Shown: positions 9,444 to 18,292, counted from the stretch's first letter. The stretch: DNA of 52,828 bases from an uncultured Eubacteriales bacterium (GCA_900542395.1 UQNM01000005.1:1-52828); one strand, 5' to 3'. Notes: a model not told the origin generated them from the letters alone. Translations and numbers: made by a program.

Positions 9444-11313
9444 GCTGAGGGCAACCCACGCGCAGGTGATTGCGGCGGCGGTGATCGCCGTGCTGGCGAT
9501 TGTGCTGGGCGTCGTCGGCCTGTACGGCCTGAACGCGCGCGGCTCCGAAAGCGGCGCGCAGGTGCTGGAGGATATGCGCCTGCAAGCCATTCTCAACACG
9601 GCGGGCAGCGGCGCGGTGGATGCGTATGTCGCGGCCGCCAAGTCGGAAGCCTCGACCAAGGCGCGCGAGAGCGGCGGCGGCATGTCCGCCGTGCGCGAGG
9701 CGGCGGCCAAGGCGGAGGAGGAAGCTCGCGCGAAGGCCGAGGAGCTTGGCATCGGCGCGGTGGATCTGACCGAAATCGACACCGAGCCGATGAGCGCGGC
9801 GCTCGACGTGCTGCTCGCGGCGCAGCGGGCGTATTTCGCCGAGGAGGCGAGCGCGCAGGCGGCGTATGCGGCGCAGGCCGCGCAGAGCGCCCCGGCGGAC
9901 GACGCGGCGGCTGCGGATACGGCGAACGACACGGCCGAGGACGACCTGACGATGGAAGAAGAGACGGTCGATCTGTCCGGCTTTGTCGCGACGGAGGCGA
10001 TGAACCGCCTGTCCGCCGAGGTGGACGACGCATACGGCGCGCTGTGCGGGCAGATCAAGGCGGTCTTCCCGGCGCTGACGGACGATGTGCTGGCCACGCT
10101 CAAACCGACGATCACCGGCATTGTCGCCGTGCAGAACGATCGCTTTGAGCTGCAATACGACCGCGCGCTGGCGGCGAGCGGCATGAACCCGGGGCTGAAC
10201 GGCGTGATCCTGCGCGAGGCGTATACCATGGCCGTCAGCGCGTTTGGCCTGCTGATTCTGGCGGCGGCGGTGCTTCTCTATATCCCGCTGGTCGCGAAGA
10301 TGGGCGTGCCGAGGCTGATTATCGGCCTGTTCTTCATTCTGCTGTGCCTGCTGGCCATGATCCTGGGGCTGTCCCTGCCGAGCCAGCTGAGCAACACGCT
10401 GGTGCGTCTGGGCATGAACGGCGTGCTGGTGCTGGCGATGCTGCCGGGTATCCAGTGCGGCATCAGCCTGAACCTCGGTCTGCCGATCGGCATCATCGGC
10501 GGCCTGATCGGCGGCCTGCTGTGCATCGAGTTTGGCATGTCCGGCTTCACGGGGCTGTTCTTCGCGATTGCGGTCGGCCTTGTGATCGCGGCGGCGACGG
10601 GCTGGCTCTACGGCCTGCTGCTCAACCGCCTCAAGGGCAGCGAGATGAGCGTCACCACCTACGTCGGCTTCTCCGTCGTTTCGCTGATGTGCATCGCGTG
10701 GCTGGTGCTTCCGTTCAAAAGCCCGATTATGAAGTGGCCGCTGGGCAACGGTCTGCGCACCACCATCGGTTTGCAGACCTCCTACCGCCACGTGCTCAAC
10801 GATTTCCTCTCCTTTGAGATTTTCGGCGTTACGATCCCGACGGGGCTTTTGCTGTTCTTTGCGGCCTGCTGTCTGCTGGTGGGGCTGTTCATGCGCTCCA
10901 AGACGGGCATCGCGATGAGCGCCGCGGGTGCGAACCCGCGCTTTGCCGCCGCGACCGGCATCAACGTGGATCGCATGCGCATCATCGGCACGATGCTCTC
11001 CACGATGCTGGCGGCCGTGGGCATCATCGTCTACGGCCAGAGCTACGGCTTCATGCAGCTCTATCAGGCGCCGCGCCAGATGGGCTTCCTCGCCGCTTCC
11101 GCCATCCTCATCGGCGGCGCGACGACGTCCCGCGCGAAGATCAGCAACGTGGTCATCGGCACGTTCCTGTTTCAGGGCGTGCTGACGCTGGGCATGCCGG
11201 TGGCCAACGCGCTCGTTCCGCAGAGCACCATCTCCGAAACGCTGCGCATCCTGATTTCCAACGGCATTATTCTCTATGCGCTCACCAAGTCGGGAGGTGC
11301 GAACCGTGGATAA
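9436..11313 (+). CDS. ABC transporter permease (BPD_transp_2 type) with a large N-terminal extracytoplasmic insertion
   Basis: This is one half of the importer pore, 625 residues, roughly twice the usual permease length. ATG at 9436 is preceded by AGGGAGG at 9421-9427 and lies within the 3' end of the ATPase gene. Residues 10-33 form a first membrane helix. Residues 34 to about 275 are an Ala/Glu-rich, coiled-coil-like region with an acidic stretch around 170-200. From about 280 onward multiple helices follow the sugar/nucleoside permease pattern, including GISLNLGLPIGIIGGLIGG and MSAAGANPRFAAATGINV, the ATPase contact region. The insertion is unusual and may act as a docking domain for the lipoprotein at 6418 (inference). 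Confidence 0.88.
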   Translation: MAKLRATHAQVIAAAVIAVLAIVLGVVGLYGLNARGSESGAQVLEDMRLQAILNTAGSGAVDAYVAAAKSEASTKARESGGGMSAVREAAAKAEEEARAKAEELGIGAVDLTEIDTEPMSAALDVLLAAQRAYFAEEASAQAAYAAQAAQSAPADDAAAADTANDTAEDDLTMEEETVDLSGFVATEAMNRLSAEVDDAYGALCGQIKAVFPALTDDVLATLKPTITGIVAVQNDRFELQYDRALAASGMNPGLNGVILREAYTMAVSAFGLLILAAAVLLYIPLVAKMGVPRLIIGLFFILLCLLAMILGLSLPSQLSNTLVRLGMNGVLVLAMLPGIQCGISLNLGLPIGIIGGLIGGLLCIEFGMSGFTGLFFAIAVGLVIAAATGWLYGLLLNRLKGSEMSVTTYVGFSVVSLMCIAWLVLPFKSPIMKWPLGNGLRTTIGLQTSYRHVLNDFLSFEIFGVTIPTGLLLFFAACCLLVGLFMRSKTGIAMSAAGANPRFAAATGINVDRMRIIGTMLSTMLAAVGIIVYGQSYGFMQLYQAPRQMGFLAASAILIGGATTSRAKISNVVIGTFLFQGVLTLGMPVANALVPQSTISETLRILISNGIILYALTKSGGANRG

Positions 11314-12568
11314 GAATCGACTGCGCGACGCTGCGCGCAACAACATCGTGACCATCATGTTTATCGTGCTCTGCGCGGTGTGCATGGCTTTCTCCGGCTA
11401 CGCGCCCAACTATGTGCTCTACGAGCTGTTCGGCCGCCTGTCGCGCAACATGTTTATCGTGCTCTCGCTCATCATCCCGATTGTCGCGGGCATGGGCATC
11501 AACTTCGCGATCACCATCGGCGCGATGGCGGCGCAGATCGCCTGCCTGCTCGTGCTGGAATGGGGCGTTTCGGGCATCGGCGGTCTGGCGCTGGCGGCGC
11601 TGCTGACCGTGCCGCTGGGCGGCGTTTTCGGCTTCCTGATCGGCAAGCTGCTCAACCGGATGAAGGGGCAGGAAATGATCGGCTCGATGATCCTGGGCTA
11701 CTTTGCCAACGGCCTGTATCAGCTCCTGTTCCTGTTCATCTTTGACAACATCATCCCGATCCACAACCCGAACCTGACGATCAAGGGCTCGAAGGGCATT
11801 GCCAACACGATGGATCTCTCCCGCGATGGCGGCTTCGCTTATTCGCTGGAGAAGCTCTGGCAGCTTCCCGCGTCTCAGGCGGCGCTGGTGTTCGCCGCCG
11901 TCGCGGCGGTGCTGCTGGTGGCCGGTTATCTGGTCAGCCATCGCAGAAACGCCAAAAAGCTGGCCGTTCAGCTCGGCGTGATTGCCGCGGCCGCCGCCGT
12001 GATGCAGCTCCCCGCGTTGAAGGCGCTGTTCTCCATGATCAGCGTGCCGATGGCGACGTTCGGCGTGGTGGCGCTGCTCTGCCTGTTCAACGTCGTCATC
12101 ATGCGCACGAGGCTCGGCCAGCAGCTCCGCGCGGTCGGACAGAGCGGCGTGGTCGCCAACGCGGCGGGCATTGACGTGGATCACGTGCGCATCATCGCCA
12201 TCGTGTTCTCCACGATCCTCGCGGGCTGGGGTCAGCTCATCTTCGTGCAGAACATGGGCTCCTTCCAGACCTACGGCGCGCACGAGCAGGTCGGCCTGTA
12301 CGCGGGCGCGGCGATTCTGGTCGGCGGCGCTTCCGTGATCCGCGCGACCAATACGCAGGCGCTCGTCGGCTGCGTGCTGTTCCACCTGATGTTCATTCTC
12401 GCCCCGGCGGCGGGCAAGAACCTCTTTGGCGACGCGGCCATCGGCGAGTATTTCCGCGTGTTCATCTGCTACGGCGTGATTGCGCTGGCGCTGGTCATGC
12501 ATGCGTGGAGCGAGAATAGCCGCCGCAAGCAGGCGGCCAGCGCGCTCCGGGCGGGCGGCAAGGCGTAA
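11306..12568 (+). CDS. ABC transporter permease (BPD_transp_2 type)
   Basis: This is the second pore subunit of the importer, 420 residues. Start is GTG at 11306, overlapping the end of the first permease and preceded by GGGAGG at 11292-11297. Eight to ten membrane segments are visible. There is a variable loop near residues 150-190, the NRMKGQEMIGSMILGY segment of the family, and the contact loop VGQSGVVANAAGIDVDHVRI near residue 290. The C-terminus ends in a charged tail. Unlike its partner it has no large insertion. The operon ends here with a bidirectional hairpin. Confidence 0.9.
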   Translation: MDKNRLRDAARNNIVTIMFIVLCAVCMAFSGYAPNYVLYELFGRLSRNMFIVLSLIIPIVAGMGINFAITIGAMAAQIACLLVLEWGVSGIGGLALAALLTVPLGGVFGFLIGKLLNRMKGQEMIGSMILGYFANGLYQLLFLFIFDNIIPIHNPNLTIKGSKGIANTMDLSRDGGFAYSLEKLWQLPASQAALVFAAVAAVLLVAGYLVSHRRNAKKLAVQLGVIAAAAAVMQLPALKALFSMISVPMATFGVVALLCLFNVVIMRTRLGQQLRAVGQSGVVANAAGIDVDHVRIIAIVFSTILAGWGQLIFVQNMGSFQTYGAHEQVGLYAGAAILVGGASVIRATNTQALVGCVLFHLMFILAPAAGKNLFGDAAIGEYFRVFICYGVIALALVMHAWSENSRRKQAASALRAGGKA

Positions 12569-12583
12569 GGGCGCGCCCAAAAA

Positions 12584-12633
12584 ACAAGAGCTGTGCGCTC
12601 CACCCGTTTAGGGCGGAGCGTACAGCTCTTTGT
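12584..12633. terminator. Bidirectional intrinsic terminator between convergent genes
   Basis: Arms GAGCTGTGCGCTCCACCC (12588-12605) and GGGCGGAGCGTACAGCTC (12611-12628) pair with a 5-base loop and wobble pairs. A runs on the left and TTTGTTGT on the right let it serve both the permease operon and the minus-strand gene at 12644-13117. Confidence 0.85.
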
Positions 12634-12643
12634 TGTGTTAAGC

Positions 12644-13117
12644 TTATCTTGTCCGCTGGACGGACTCGAACGCTTCCCTCGGCGATTTGAACCCGAAGAG
12701 CACTTCGAGCAGACCGTCGCCGAAACGATCCAGCATCAAAAACGGGAGCATGACGGCGAGCCGCGTCGCGCCGCGATCCGGCCGGCCGCCGCCGACGTGA
12801 ACGTAGGTCTTGAAGCGGATTTCCCCGGTCTCCATATCCAATTCAAAATTGCCGTTTCGCATGTTGAAATTTACGCGCGTCAGGTATTCCGCGACGGCCA
12901 AACGGCTGTTTTTGTCGGCGGCGAGGGGGATGGCGGTCAGCGTGGAAAAATTATCCTCGCGCACGAGCACGGTCATCTGCGCCGTCTGCATGCGGCAATG
13001 CAGCCTCGTGCGGAAGGTGAAAACGCCGCAGCCCGCCTGTTCCTCGAAGCCTGCGTCGATATTGGAAAGCACGAAAAACTCGCGCAGCACGTCTGCAATG
13101 GGCTGAGAATACGCCAT
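12644..13117 (-). CDS. YbjN-domain protein
   Basis: This 157-residue cytoplasmic protein has no signal or membrane segment. The start at 13117 is favoured by GGAGG eight bases upstream on the minus strand; the frame stays open upstream but reads through the promoter. The middle carries the pattern typical of YbjN proteins: LAVAEYLTRVNFNMRNGNFELD followed by TGEIRFKTYVHV, as in family members where NxxLxxGxFELDxxDGEVR recurs. YbjN folds resemble type III secretion chaperones, and the family is only loosely linked to stress and motility regulation, so I assign no specific function. It is transcribed alone, convergent with the importer operon. Confidence 0.7.
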   Translation of the reverse strand: MAYSQPIADVLREFFVLSNIDAGFEEQAGCGVFTFRTRLHCRMQTAQMTVLVREDNFSTLTAIPLAADKNSRLAVAEYLTRVNFNMRNGNFELDMETGEIRFKTYVHVGGGRPDRGATRLAVMLPFLMLDRFGDGLLEVLFGFKSPREAFESVQRTR

Positions 13118-13159
13118 GGTGATGCCTCCATTCGCGTAACGATCAATCATGCTGTGAAC

Positions 13160-13189
13160 AGTATACCCCGAAGCGGAGAGCGATGTCAA
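13160..13189 (-). promoter_or_regulatory. Sigma-A promoter of the YbjN-domain gene
   Basis: On the minus strand TTGACA (13189-13184) and TATACT (13165-13160) are 18 bases apart, about 43 bases upstream of the start codon at 13117. Confidence 0.7.
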
Positions 13190-13277
13190 ACCCATGCAAA
13201 AAATGACGGGAAACAATATAAACCTTCATAAATCGATAGAATTGAGCTGGTTTTGAAAAGAAATCGAAAGAAAACGC

Positions 13278-13306
13278 TTGACAGCGTCATGCGGATGCGC
13301 TATAAT
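13278..13306 (+). promoter_or_regulatory. Consensus sigma-A promoter of the aspS-gatCAB operon
   Basis: Perfect TTGACA at 13278-13283 and perfect TATAAT at 13301-13306 with a 17-base spacer. It drives the T-box leader and so the tRNA-dependent switch. Confidence 0.9.
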
Positions 13307-13312
13307 CCCATC

Positions 13313-13595
13313 CATCCAAAGCAAAACGGCAATGAAAGAGACGAGTACCCCGCGTTTTCAACCAGAGAGGCATGGCCGCCGGCTGAGAGCCATGCGCAGA
13401 AACCCCGCGGGCGGAAAGAACACTCCCGAGCCGGTGCGCCAACGCAGTCGCCCAGGCGCATCCGATTGATCCGCGTTAAGGATGAGAGGGGCTGCCGGGT
13501 GATGGCCGCAGGCAGCAACTTGGGTGGTACCGCGGGGTATGCGTATACACGATCCCGTCCCGAGCAGAACGAATCTGTTCGGGGCGGCTTTTCTT
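13313..13595 (+). promoter_or_regulatory. T-box riboswitch, probably reading tRNA(Asn)
   Basis: The leader contains the conserved T-box core AACTTGGGTGGTACCGCG at 13517-13534 and stem I hallmarks: GACGAGTA near 13341, CCAGAGAGG near 13363, GGCTGAGAGCC at 13381-13391. The 3' side of stem I reads AAGAACACTCCCGAGC, where the codon AAC at 13419-13421 falls at the usual specifier position. Uncharged tRNA pairs with the specifier and with the TGG of the T-box bulge and blocks the terminator, so the downstream enzymes rise when Asn-tRNA is under-charged. Family identity is very secure; the AAC specifier is my reading of the alignment and is less certain than the T-box itself. Confidence 0.93.
13555..13595 (+). 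terminator. T-box regulated terminator
   Basis: Arms CCGTCCCGAGCAGA (13555-13568) and TCTGTTCGGGGCGG (13574-13587) pair through several G-T wobbles and are followed by CTTTTCTTTT. The left arm follows closely on the T-box core, as required for the competing antiterminator. Confidence 0.9.
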
Positions 13596-13653
13596 TTGGA
13601 AAAAAGCGAACCGAACAGCCAAAGGGTTGCCCATGCGGGCGAAAGGAAGGCTG

Positions 13654-14970
13654 ATGACGATGCAGGCAATGACAGGCAAAACCGAAGGAAGGCACAGCAC
13701 GCTGGATGAGGTGCTGGCGATGGAAACGGGCGCGCAGGCGACGGTGCACGGGATGGTGCACACCCTGCGCGACTTGGGCGACGTGCGCTTCGCGCTGCTG
13801 AGAATGCCGCAGGGCGTGTTGCAGTGCGTGCTGGGCGCGGGAGAAGACGTTCGCGACGGCGACGCGGTGACGGTCAGCGGCGAGGCGGTGCGCGACGAGC
13901 GCGCGCCGGGCGGCGTGGAGCTGCACGCGCAGCGCGTCAAGGTGCTCTCCCGCGCGGCGGAAGCCATGCCTGTGCCGATCGGCAAAAACAAGATGAACCT
14001 GTCGCTCGACACGGATTTGTCGCTGCGCTTTGTGACGCTGCGCAACCTCCGCAAGCGCGCGGTGTTCAAGATTCAGGAGGGCATTGTCCGCGGTTTCCGC
14101 GAGGCGCTGCAAAAAGAGGGCTTTACGGAAATCCATTCCCCGAAGATCGTTGCCCAGAACGCGGAGGGCGGCGCGAACCTGTTCCGCATGGAATACTTCG
14201 GCCGCCGCGCGTATCTGGCGCAAAGCCCGCAGTTTTACAAGCAGGCGATGGTGCCGGTTTATGAGCGCGTGTTTGAAATCGGCCCGGTGTTCCGCGCGGA
14301 GAAGCACAACACGCAGCGCCACCTGAACGAATACACGTCGATGGATTTTGAGATGGGCTTTATCGACGGGTTCGAGGACGTCATGCAGATGGAAACCAAG
14401 GTGCTGCAAAACATCATGGCGGTGCTGAAGGCGGATTACGCGCCGCAGCTGGCCGCGCTGCACGTTGCCCTGCCGGATGTGACGCGCATCCCGGCGGTTC
14501 GGTTTGACGAGGCGAAGCGCATGGTCAGCGAGAAATACGGCCGCGCGATCCGCGATCCGTTTGACCTCGAGCCGGAGGAGGAGCAGCTCATCAGCCGCCT
14601 GTTCGCGGAGGAATACGGCAGCGAGTTCGTGTTCGTCACGCATTACCCGAGCAAGAAGCGCCCGTTCTACGCGGCGGACGACCCCGAAGACCCGCGCTAC
14701 ACGCTCTCCTTCGATCTGCTCTTCCGCGGGCTGGAGGTGACGACCGGCGGCCAGCGCATCCACGATTACGACACGCAGGTGGCGAAGATGCTGAAAAAGG
14801 GCATGAATCCGGAGGATTTCGCGGGCTACCTGATGATTCACAAATACGGCACATGCCCGCACGGCGGCCTCGGCCTCGGCTTGGAGCGGCTGACGGCGCG
14901 CCTGCTGGGCGAAAACAACGTCCGCGAGACCTGCCTGTTCCCGCGCGATCAGCAGAGAATCGAGCCGTAA
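13654..14970 (+). CDS. aspS: Aspartate--tRNA ligase, archaeal/non-discriminating type (AspS2)
   Basis: This 438-residue class II synthetase attaches aspartate to tRNA(Asp) and, if non-discriminating, to tRNA(Asn). An N-terminal OB-fold anticodon domain covers about residues 20-110. The catalytic core has motif 2 as FRAEKHNTQRHLNEYTSMDFEM near 220, then GGQRIHDYD, and motif 3 as GLGLGLERLTARLLG near the end. Lack of the bacterial insertion and the short length indicate the archaeal-type enzyme. GGAAGG at 13645-13650 serves ATG 13654 or the better-spaced ATG 13660. Co-transcription with gatCAB behind a probable Asn T-box indicates the indirect route to Asn-tRNA(Asn). An asparaginyl-tRNA synthetase would look similar, but the GatCAB context argues against it. 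Confidence 0.88.
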   Translation: MTMQAMTGKTEGRHSTLDEVLAMETGAQATVHGMVHTLRDLGDVRFALLRMPQGVLQCVLGAGEDVRDGDAVTVSGEAVRDERAPGGVELHAQRVKVLSRAAEAMPVPIGKNKMNLSLDTDLSLRFVTLRNLRKRAVFKIQEGIVRGFREALQKEGFTEIHSPKIVAQNAEGGANLFRMEYFGRRAYLAQSPQFYKQAMVPVYERVFEIGPVFRAEKHNTQRHLNEYTSMDFEMGFIDGFEDVMQMETKVLQNIMAVLKADYAPQLAALHVALPDVTRIPAVRFDEAKRMVSEKYGRAIRDPFDLEPEEEQLISRLFAEEYGSEFVFVTHYPSKKRPFYAADDPEDPRYTLSFDLLFRGLEVTTGGQRIHDYDTQVAKMLKKGMNPEDFAGYLMIHKYGTCPHGGLGLGLERLTARLLGENNVRETCLFPRDQQRIEP

Positions 14971-14983
14971 GGGGGATTAGACG

Positions 14984-15271
14984 ATGGAAATCAACGATAA
15001 ACTCGTTTCATATGTCGCCGAGCTGGCGCACCTGAAGCTGGACGACGACCAGCGCGCGCAGGCCGCGGCGGATCTTTCCCGAATGATCGGGTATGTGGAT
15101 CAGCTCGCGGAATTGGATACCGACGGCGTGGAGCCGATGAGCCACGTGCTCCCGCTGGTCAACGTCTTCCGCGAGGATGAGGTGAAGCCCAGCATGGCGC
15201 GCGAGCTGATCCTCCAAAACGCGCCGAAGCAGAAGGACGGCTGTTTCCTCGTTCCCAAGACGGTTGAATAA
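14984..15271 (+). CDS. gatC: Asp/Glu-tRNA amidotransferase subunit C
   Basis: This 95-residue subunit stabilises GatA within the GatCAB complex, which converts Asp-tRNA(Asn) or Glu-tRNA(Gln) to the amide form. The protein shows the family layout: N-terminal helix with VAELAHLKLDDDQ near residues 8-20, the M(I)GYVDQLAELDTDGVEPMSHVLPL centre, and a conserved C-terminal ILQNAPKQKDGCFLVPKTVE tail. It starts 13 bases after aspS with a GGGGG ribosome site and ends 12 bases before gatA. Confidence 0.95.
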   Translation: MEINDKLVSYVAELAHLKLDDDQRAQAAADLSRMIGYVDQLAELDTDGVEPMSHVLPLVNVFREDEVKPSMARELILQNAPKQKDGCFLVPKTVE

Positions 15272-15283
15272 GGAGGACGCACG

Positions 15284-16741
15284 ATGGATTGGTTTGATTT
15301 GACCGCCCTTGAGCTGGGCGCGAAGATACAGGCGGGCGAGGTCAGCGCGGTCGATGCGGCGCGCGCCTGCCTTGCGCGCATCGAGGAAAAGGAACCGACG
15401 GTGCATGCGTTCGTGACCGTCACGCCGGAGGCGGCGCTGGCGCACGCGGAGGCCGTGCAGAAGCGCATTGATTCTGGCGAACTGACGCATCCGCTGGCGG
15501 GCGTGCCGATGGCCGTCAAGGATTTGATCTCCACCAAGGGCGTGCGCACGACCTGCGCATCCAAGATGCTGGAAAACTATGTGCCGGTGTTCGACGCGAC
15601 CGTCGTGCAAAAGCTCGACGCCATCGGCGCGGTCTGCCTCGGCAAGACCAACATGGACGAGTTCGCGATGGGCTCCTCGACCGAATCCTCCTATTTCGGC
15701 GTGACCCGCAACCCGTGGGATGCGTCCCGCGTGCCGGGCGGCTCCTCCGGCGGCTCGGCGGCGGCGGTCGCGGCGCGCGAGGTGTTTTATGCGCTGGGCA
15801 GCGACACGGGCGGCTCCATCCGCCAGCCTGCGTCCTTCTGCGGCGTGACGGGCATCAAGCCGACGTATGGCGCGGTTTCCCGCTACGGCCTGCTGGCCTA
15901 TGCGTCGTCGCTGGATCAGATCGGCCCGCTGACGATTGACGCGCGGGATGCGGCTGCCGTCACCGCCGCGCTGATGGGCAGGGACGAGATGGACGCGACG
16001 AGCGTGGACGCGCCCGCGCCGTCCCTGCCGGAGAAAATGCGGCTCGACGGCCTGCGCGTCGGTATTCCGCAGGCGTATTTTGGCGACGGGCTTGACGAGC
16101 AGGTGCGCGCGTGTGTGATGGACGCGGCGCACGAATTGGAGGCGCTCGGCGCGACGCTGGTGGCGGTTGATATGCCGATTCTCCGCTACGCGATTCCGGC
16201 GTATTACATTCTGGCTTGCGCGGAGGCGAGCAGCAACCTCTCCCGCTACGACGGCGTGAAATACGGCTTCCGCCCGGCGCATTTCGAGGATCTGCACGAC
16301 CTGTATCTGACGGCGCGGAGCGAGGGCTTCGGCGCGGAGGTCAAGCGGCGCATCATGCTGGGCGCGTTCGCGCTCTCCTCGGGCTATTACGATGCGTACT
16401 ATAATAAAGCCCTGCGCGTCAAGGCGCTCATCAAGCGCGGGTTTGACGCCTGCTTTGAAAAGGCGGATATCCTGCTGACCCCGGCCGCGCCGACGACGGC
16501 GTACCCGCTGGGCGCGCACGCGGACGATCCGATTCAGATGTATCTGGGCGATATCTACACCGTTTCCGTCAATATGGCGGGTCTGCCGGGCATGGTCGTG
16601 CCCTGCGGCTTTGACGGGGCGGGGCTGCCGGTCGGCGCACAGATGATCGCGCCCGCGTTCGGCGAGCAGCGGCTCTTCGACGCAGCCTGCGCCTATCAGG
16701 CGCGAACGGCGTTCCACCGCGCCCGCCCGAAGGAGGATTGA
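15284..16741 (+). CDS. gatA: Asp/Glu-tRNA amidotransferase subunit A
   Basis: This is the 485-residue amidase subunit that releases ammonia from glutamine for the transamidation. The amidase signature catalytic Lys lies in MAVKDLIS near residue 76. The Gly/Ser-rich stretch PGGSSGGSAAAVAA carries the cis-serine near 150. The nucleophile is in GSDTGGSIRQPASFCG near residue 173. Length matches the family. AAGGAGG precedes the ATG, and the stop is three bases before gatB. Together with gatC and gatB this is a complete amidotransferase. Confidence 0.97.
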   Translation: MDWFDLTALELGAKIQAGEVSAVDAARACLARIEEKEPTVHAFVTVTPEAALAHAEAVQKRIDSGELTHPLAGVPMAVKDLISTKGVRTTCASKMLENYVPVFDATVVQKLDAIGAVCLGKTNMDEFAMGSSTESSYFGVTRNPWDASRVPGGSSGGSAAAVAAREVFYALGSDTGGSIRQPASFCGVTGIKPTYGAVSRYGLLAYASSLDQIGPLTIDARDAAAVTAALMGRDEMDATSVDAPAPSLPEKMRLDGLRVGIPQAYFGDGLDEQVRACVMDAAHELEALGATLVAVDMPILRYAIPAYYILACAEASSNLSRYDGVKYGFRPAHFEDLHDLYLTARSEGFGAEVKRRIMLGAFALSSGYYDAYYNKALRVKALIKRGFDACFEKADILLTPAAPTTAYPLGAHADDPIQMYLGDIYTVSVNMAGLPGMVVPCGFDGAGLPVGAQMIAPAFGEQRLFDAACAYQARTAFHRARPKED

Positions 16742-16744
16742 GTC

Positions 16745-18178
16745 ATGGCAACGTATGAAATGGTCATCGGCCTTGAGGTTCACGTCGAGCTGGCGACAAA
16801 GACGAAGATTTTCTGCGGCTGCACCACGAAATTCGGCGGCGCGCCCAACACGCACACCTGCCCGGTCTGCACGGGCATGCCCGGAACGCTGCCGGTGGCC
16901 AACAAAAAGGTCGTCGAGTTCGCCGTGGCGGCGGGGCTGGCGACGAACTGCGAGATCACGCGATACAACAAGTTTGACCGCAAGAACTATTTTTACCCCG
17001 ACTTGCCCAAGGCGTACCAGATCAGCCAGCTCTATCTGCCGATCTGCCGGAATGGCCATGTCGATATCGAGACGGCGGCGGGCAAAAAGGCCGTCGGCAT
17101 CCACGAAATCCACATGGAGGAGGACGCGGGCAAGCTCGTGCACGACCCGTGGCTGGATGAAACGATGGTGGATTACAACCGGTGCGGCGTGCCGCTGCTG
17201 GAAATCGTCTCCGAGCCGGACATGCGCTCGGCGGAGGAAGTGATCGCCTACCTGACCAAGCTGCGCCAGACGCTGCAATACCTCGGCGTTTCGGATTGCA
17301 GGATGCAGGAGGGCTCTCTGCGCGCGGATGTGAACCTCTCTGTCCGCCCGGTCGGCCAGAAGGAATTCGGCACGCGCACCGAGATGAAGAACATTAACAG
17401 CTTCAAGGCGATTGCGCGCGCGATTGCGGGCGAATACCGCCGGCAGGTGGAGCTGATCGAGGACGGCGGGCAGGTGAAGCAGCAGACCCGCCGCTGGGAC
17501 GACAACAAGGATGCGTCCTTTGCGATGCGCTCCAAGGAGAACGCGCAGGATTACCGCTACTTCCCCGAGCCGGATCTGCCGCCGATGGAGATTTCGCAGG
17601 CGTTTATCGATGCGGTGCGCGCGCGCCAGCCGGAGCTGGCGGAGGCGAAGATCGCCCGCTATCAGCGGGAATTCGGCCTGCCGGAATACGACGCGCGGAT
17701 TTTGACGGAGGAAAAGCCGATGGCCGAGCTGTTCGAGCGGGCGGCGGCGGCCTGCGGCCGGGCGAAGGAGGCTTCCAACTGGATCATGGGCGAGACGATG
17801 GCCATGATGAAGGAAAAAGCCGTTCTGCCCGAAAACCTGACGCTTTCCGGCGACGCGCTGGGCGCGATCATCCGCGCGGCGGCGGACGGGCGCATCAGCC
17901 GCCAGAGCGCGCGGGAGGTCTTCGCCTATGCGTTTGACGGCGGCGAGGACGTCGAGGGCTATATCAAGCGGCACGGCCTTGAGATGGTCAGCGGCGACGC
18001 GGCCTACGAGCGCGTTCTCGGCGAGGTTCTGGCGGCATGCGAAAAGGACGTCGCGGCGTATCGCGCGGGCAACGAAAAGGTGTTCGGCTTCCTCGTCGGG
18101 CAGGCGATGAAGGCGCTGCGCGGCAAGGCCGACCCGAAGAAAATCAGCGAAATGCTTGGGAAAATGCTGAAGGCATAA
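16745..18178 (+). CDS. gatB: Asp/Glu-tRNA amidotransferase subunit B
   Basis: This 477-residue subunit binds the misacylated tRNA and activates its side chain. The N-terminus MATYEMVIGLEVHVELATKTKIFCGC carries the family signature and first zinc-site cysteines, followed by NTHTCPVCTGMPGTLPV with the second pair. Further hallmarks are DRKNYFYPDLPKAYQISQ and GSLRADVNLSVRP. The C-terminal YqeY-like tail domain (about 325-477) is intact. It is the last gene of the T-box operon; behind it only a small GCGCG hairpin at about 18181-18199 followed by TTTT could end transcription. Confidence 0.97.
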   Translation: MATYEMVIGLEVHVELATKTKIFCGCTTKFGGAPNTHTCPVCTGMPGTLPVANKKVVEFAVAAGLATNCEITRYNKFDRKNYFYPDLPKAYQISQLYLPICRNGHVDIETAAGKKAVGIHEIHMEEDAGKLVHDPWLDETMVDYNRCGVPLLEIVSEPDMRSAEEVIAYLTKLRQTLQYLGVSDCRMQEGSLRADVNLSVRPVGQKEFGTRTEMKNINSFKAIARAIAGEYRRQVELIEDGGQVKQQTRRWDDNKDASFAMRSKENAQDYRYFPEPDLPPMEISQAFIDAVRARQPELAEAKIARYQREFGLPEYDARILTEEKPMAELFERAAAACGRAKEASNWIMGETMAMMKEKAVLPENLTLSGDALGAIIRAAADGRISRQSAREVFAYAFDGGEDVEGYIKRHGLEMVSGDAAYERVLGEVLAACEKDVAAYRAGNEKVFGFLVGQAMKALRGKADPKKISEMLGKMLKA

Positions 18179-18292
18179 GGGCGCGCCGCGCGTTTTCACT
18201 TTTTGTATTCGACCAAACAAATGGACGAATCTGCAAAAAACGACCTGTTTTGACGGAAAAGGAATAAAAAACGAAAACCTTGTCAAAAACAC

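Noticed and set aside
9593..10033. Long tracts of alanine codons read as a tandem DNA repeat.
   Set aside because: No period is maintained at DNA level; the Ala/Glu-rich protein composition of the permease insert explains them.
13253..13654. A 133-codon plus-strand frame upstream of aspS.
   Set aside because: It overlaps the promoter, the whole T-box leader and its terminator, whose conserved bases explain the sequence better than a protein.
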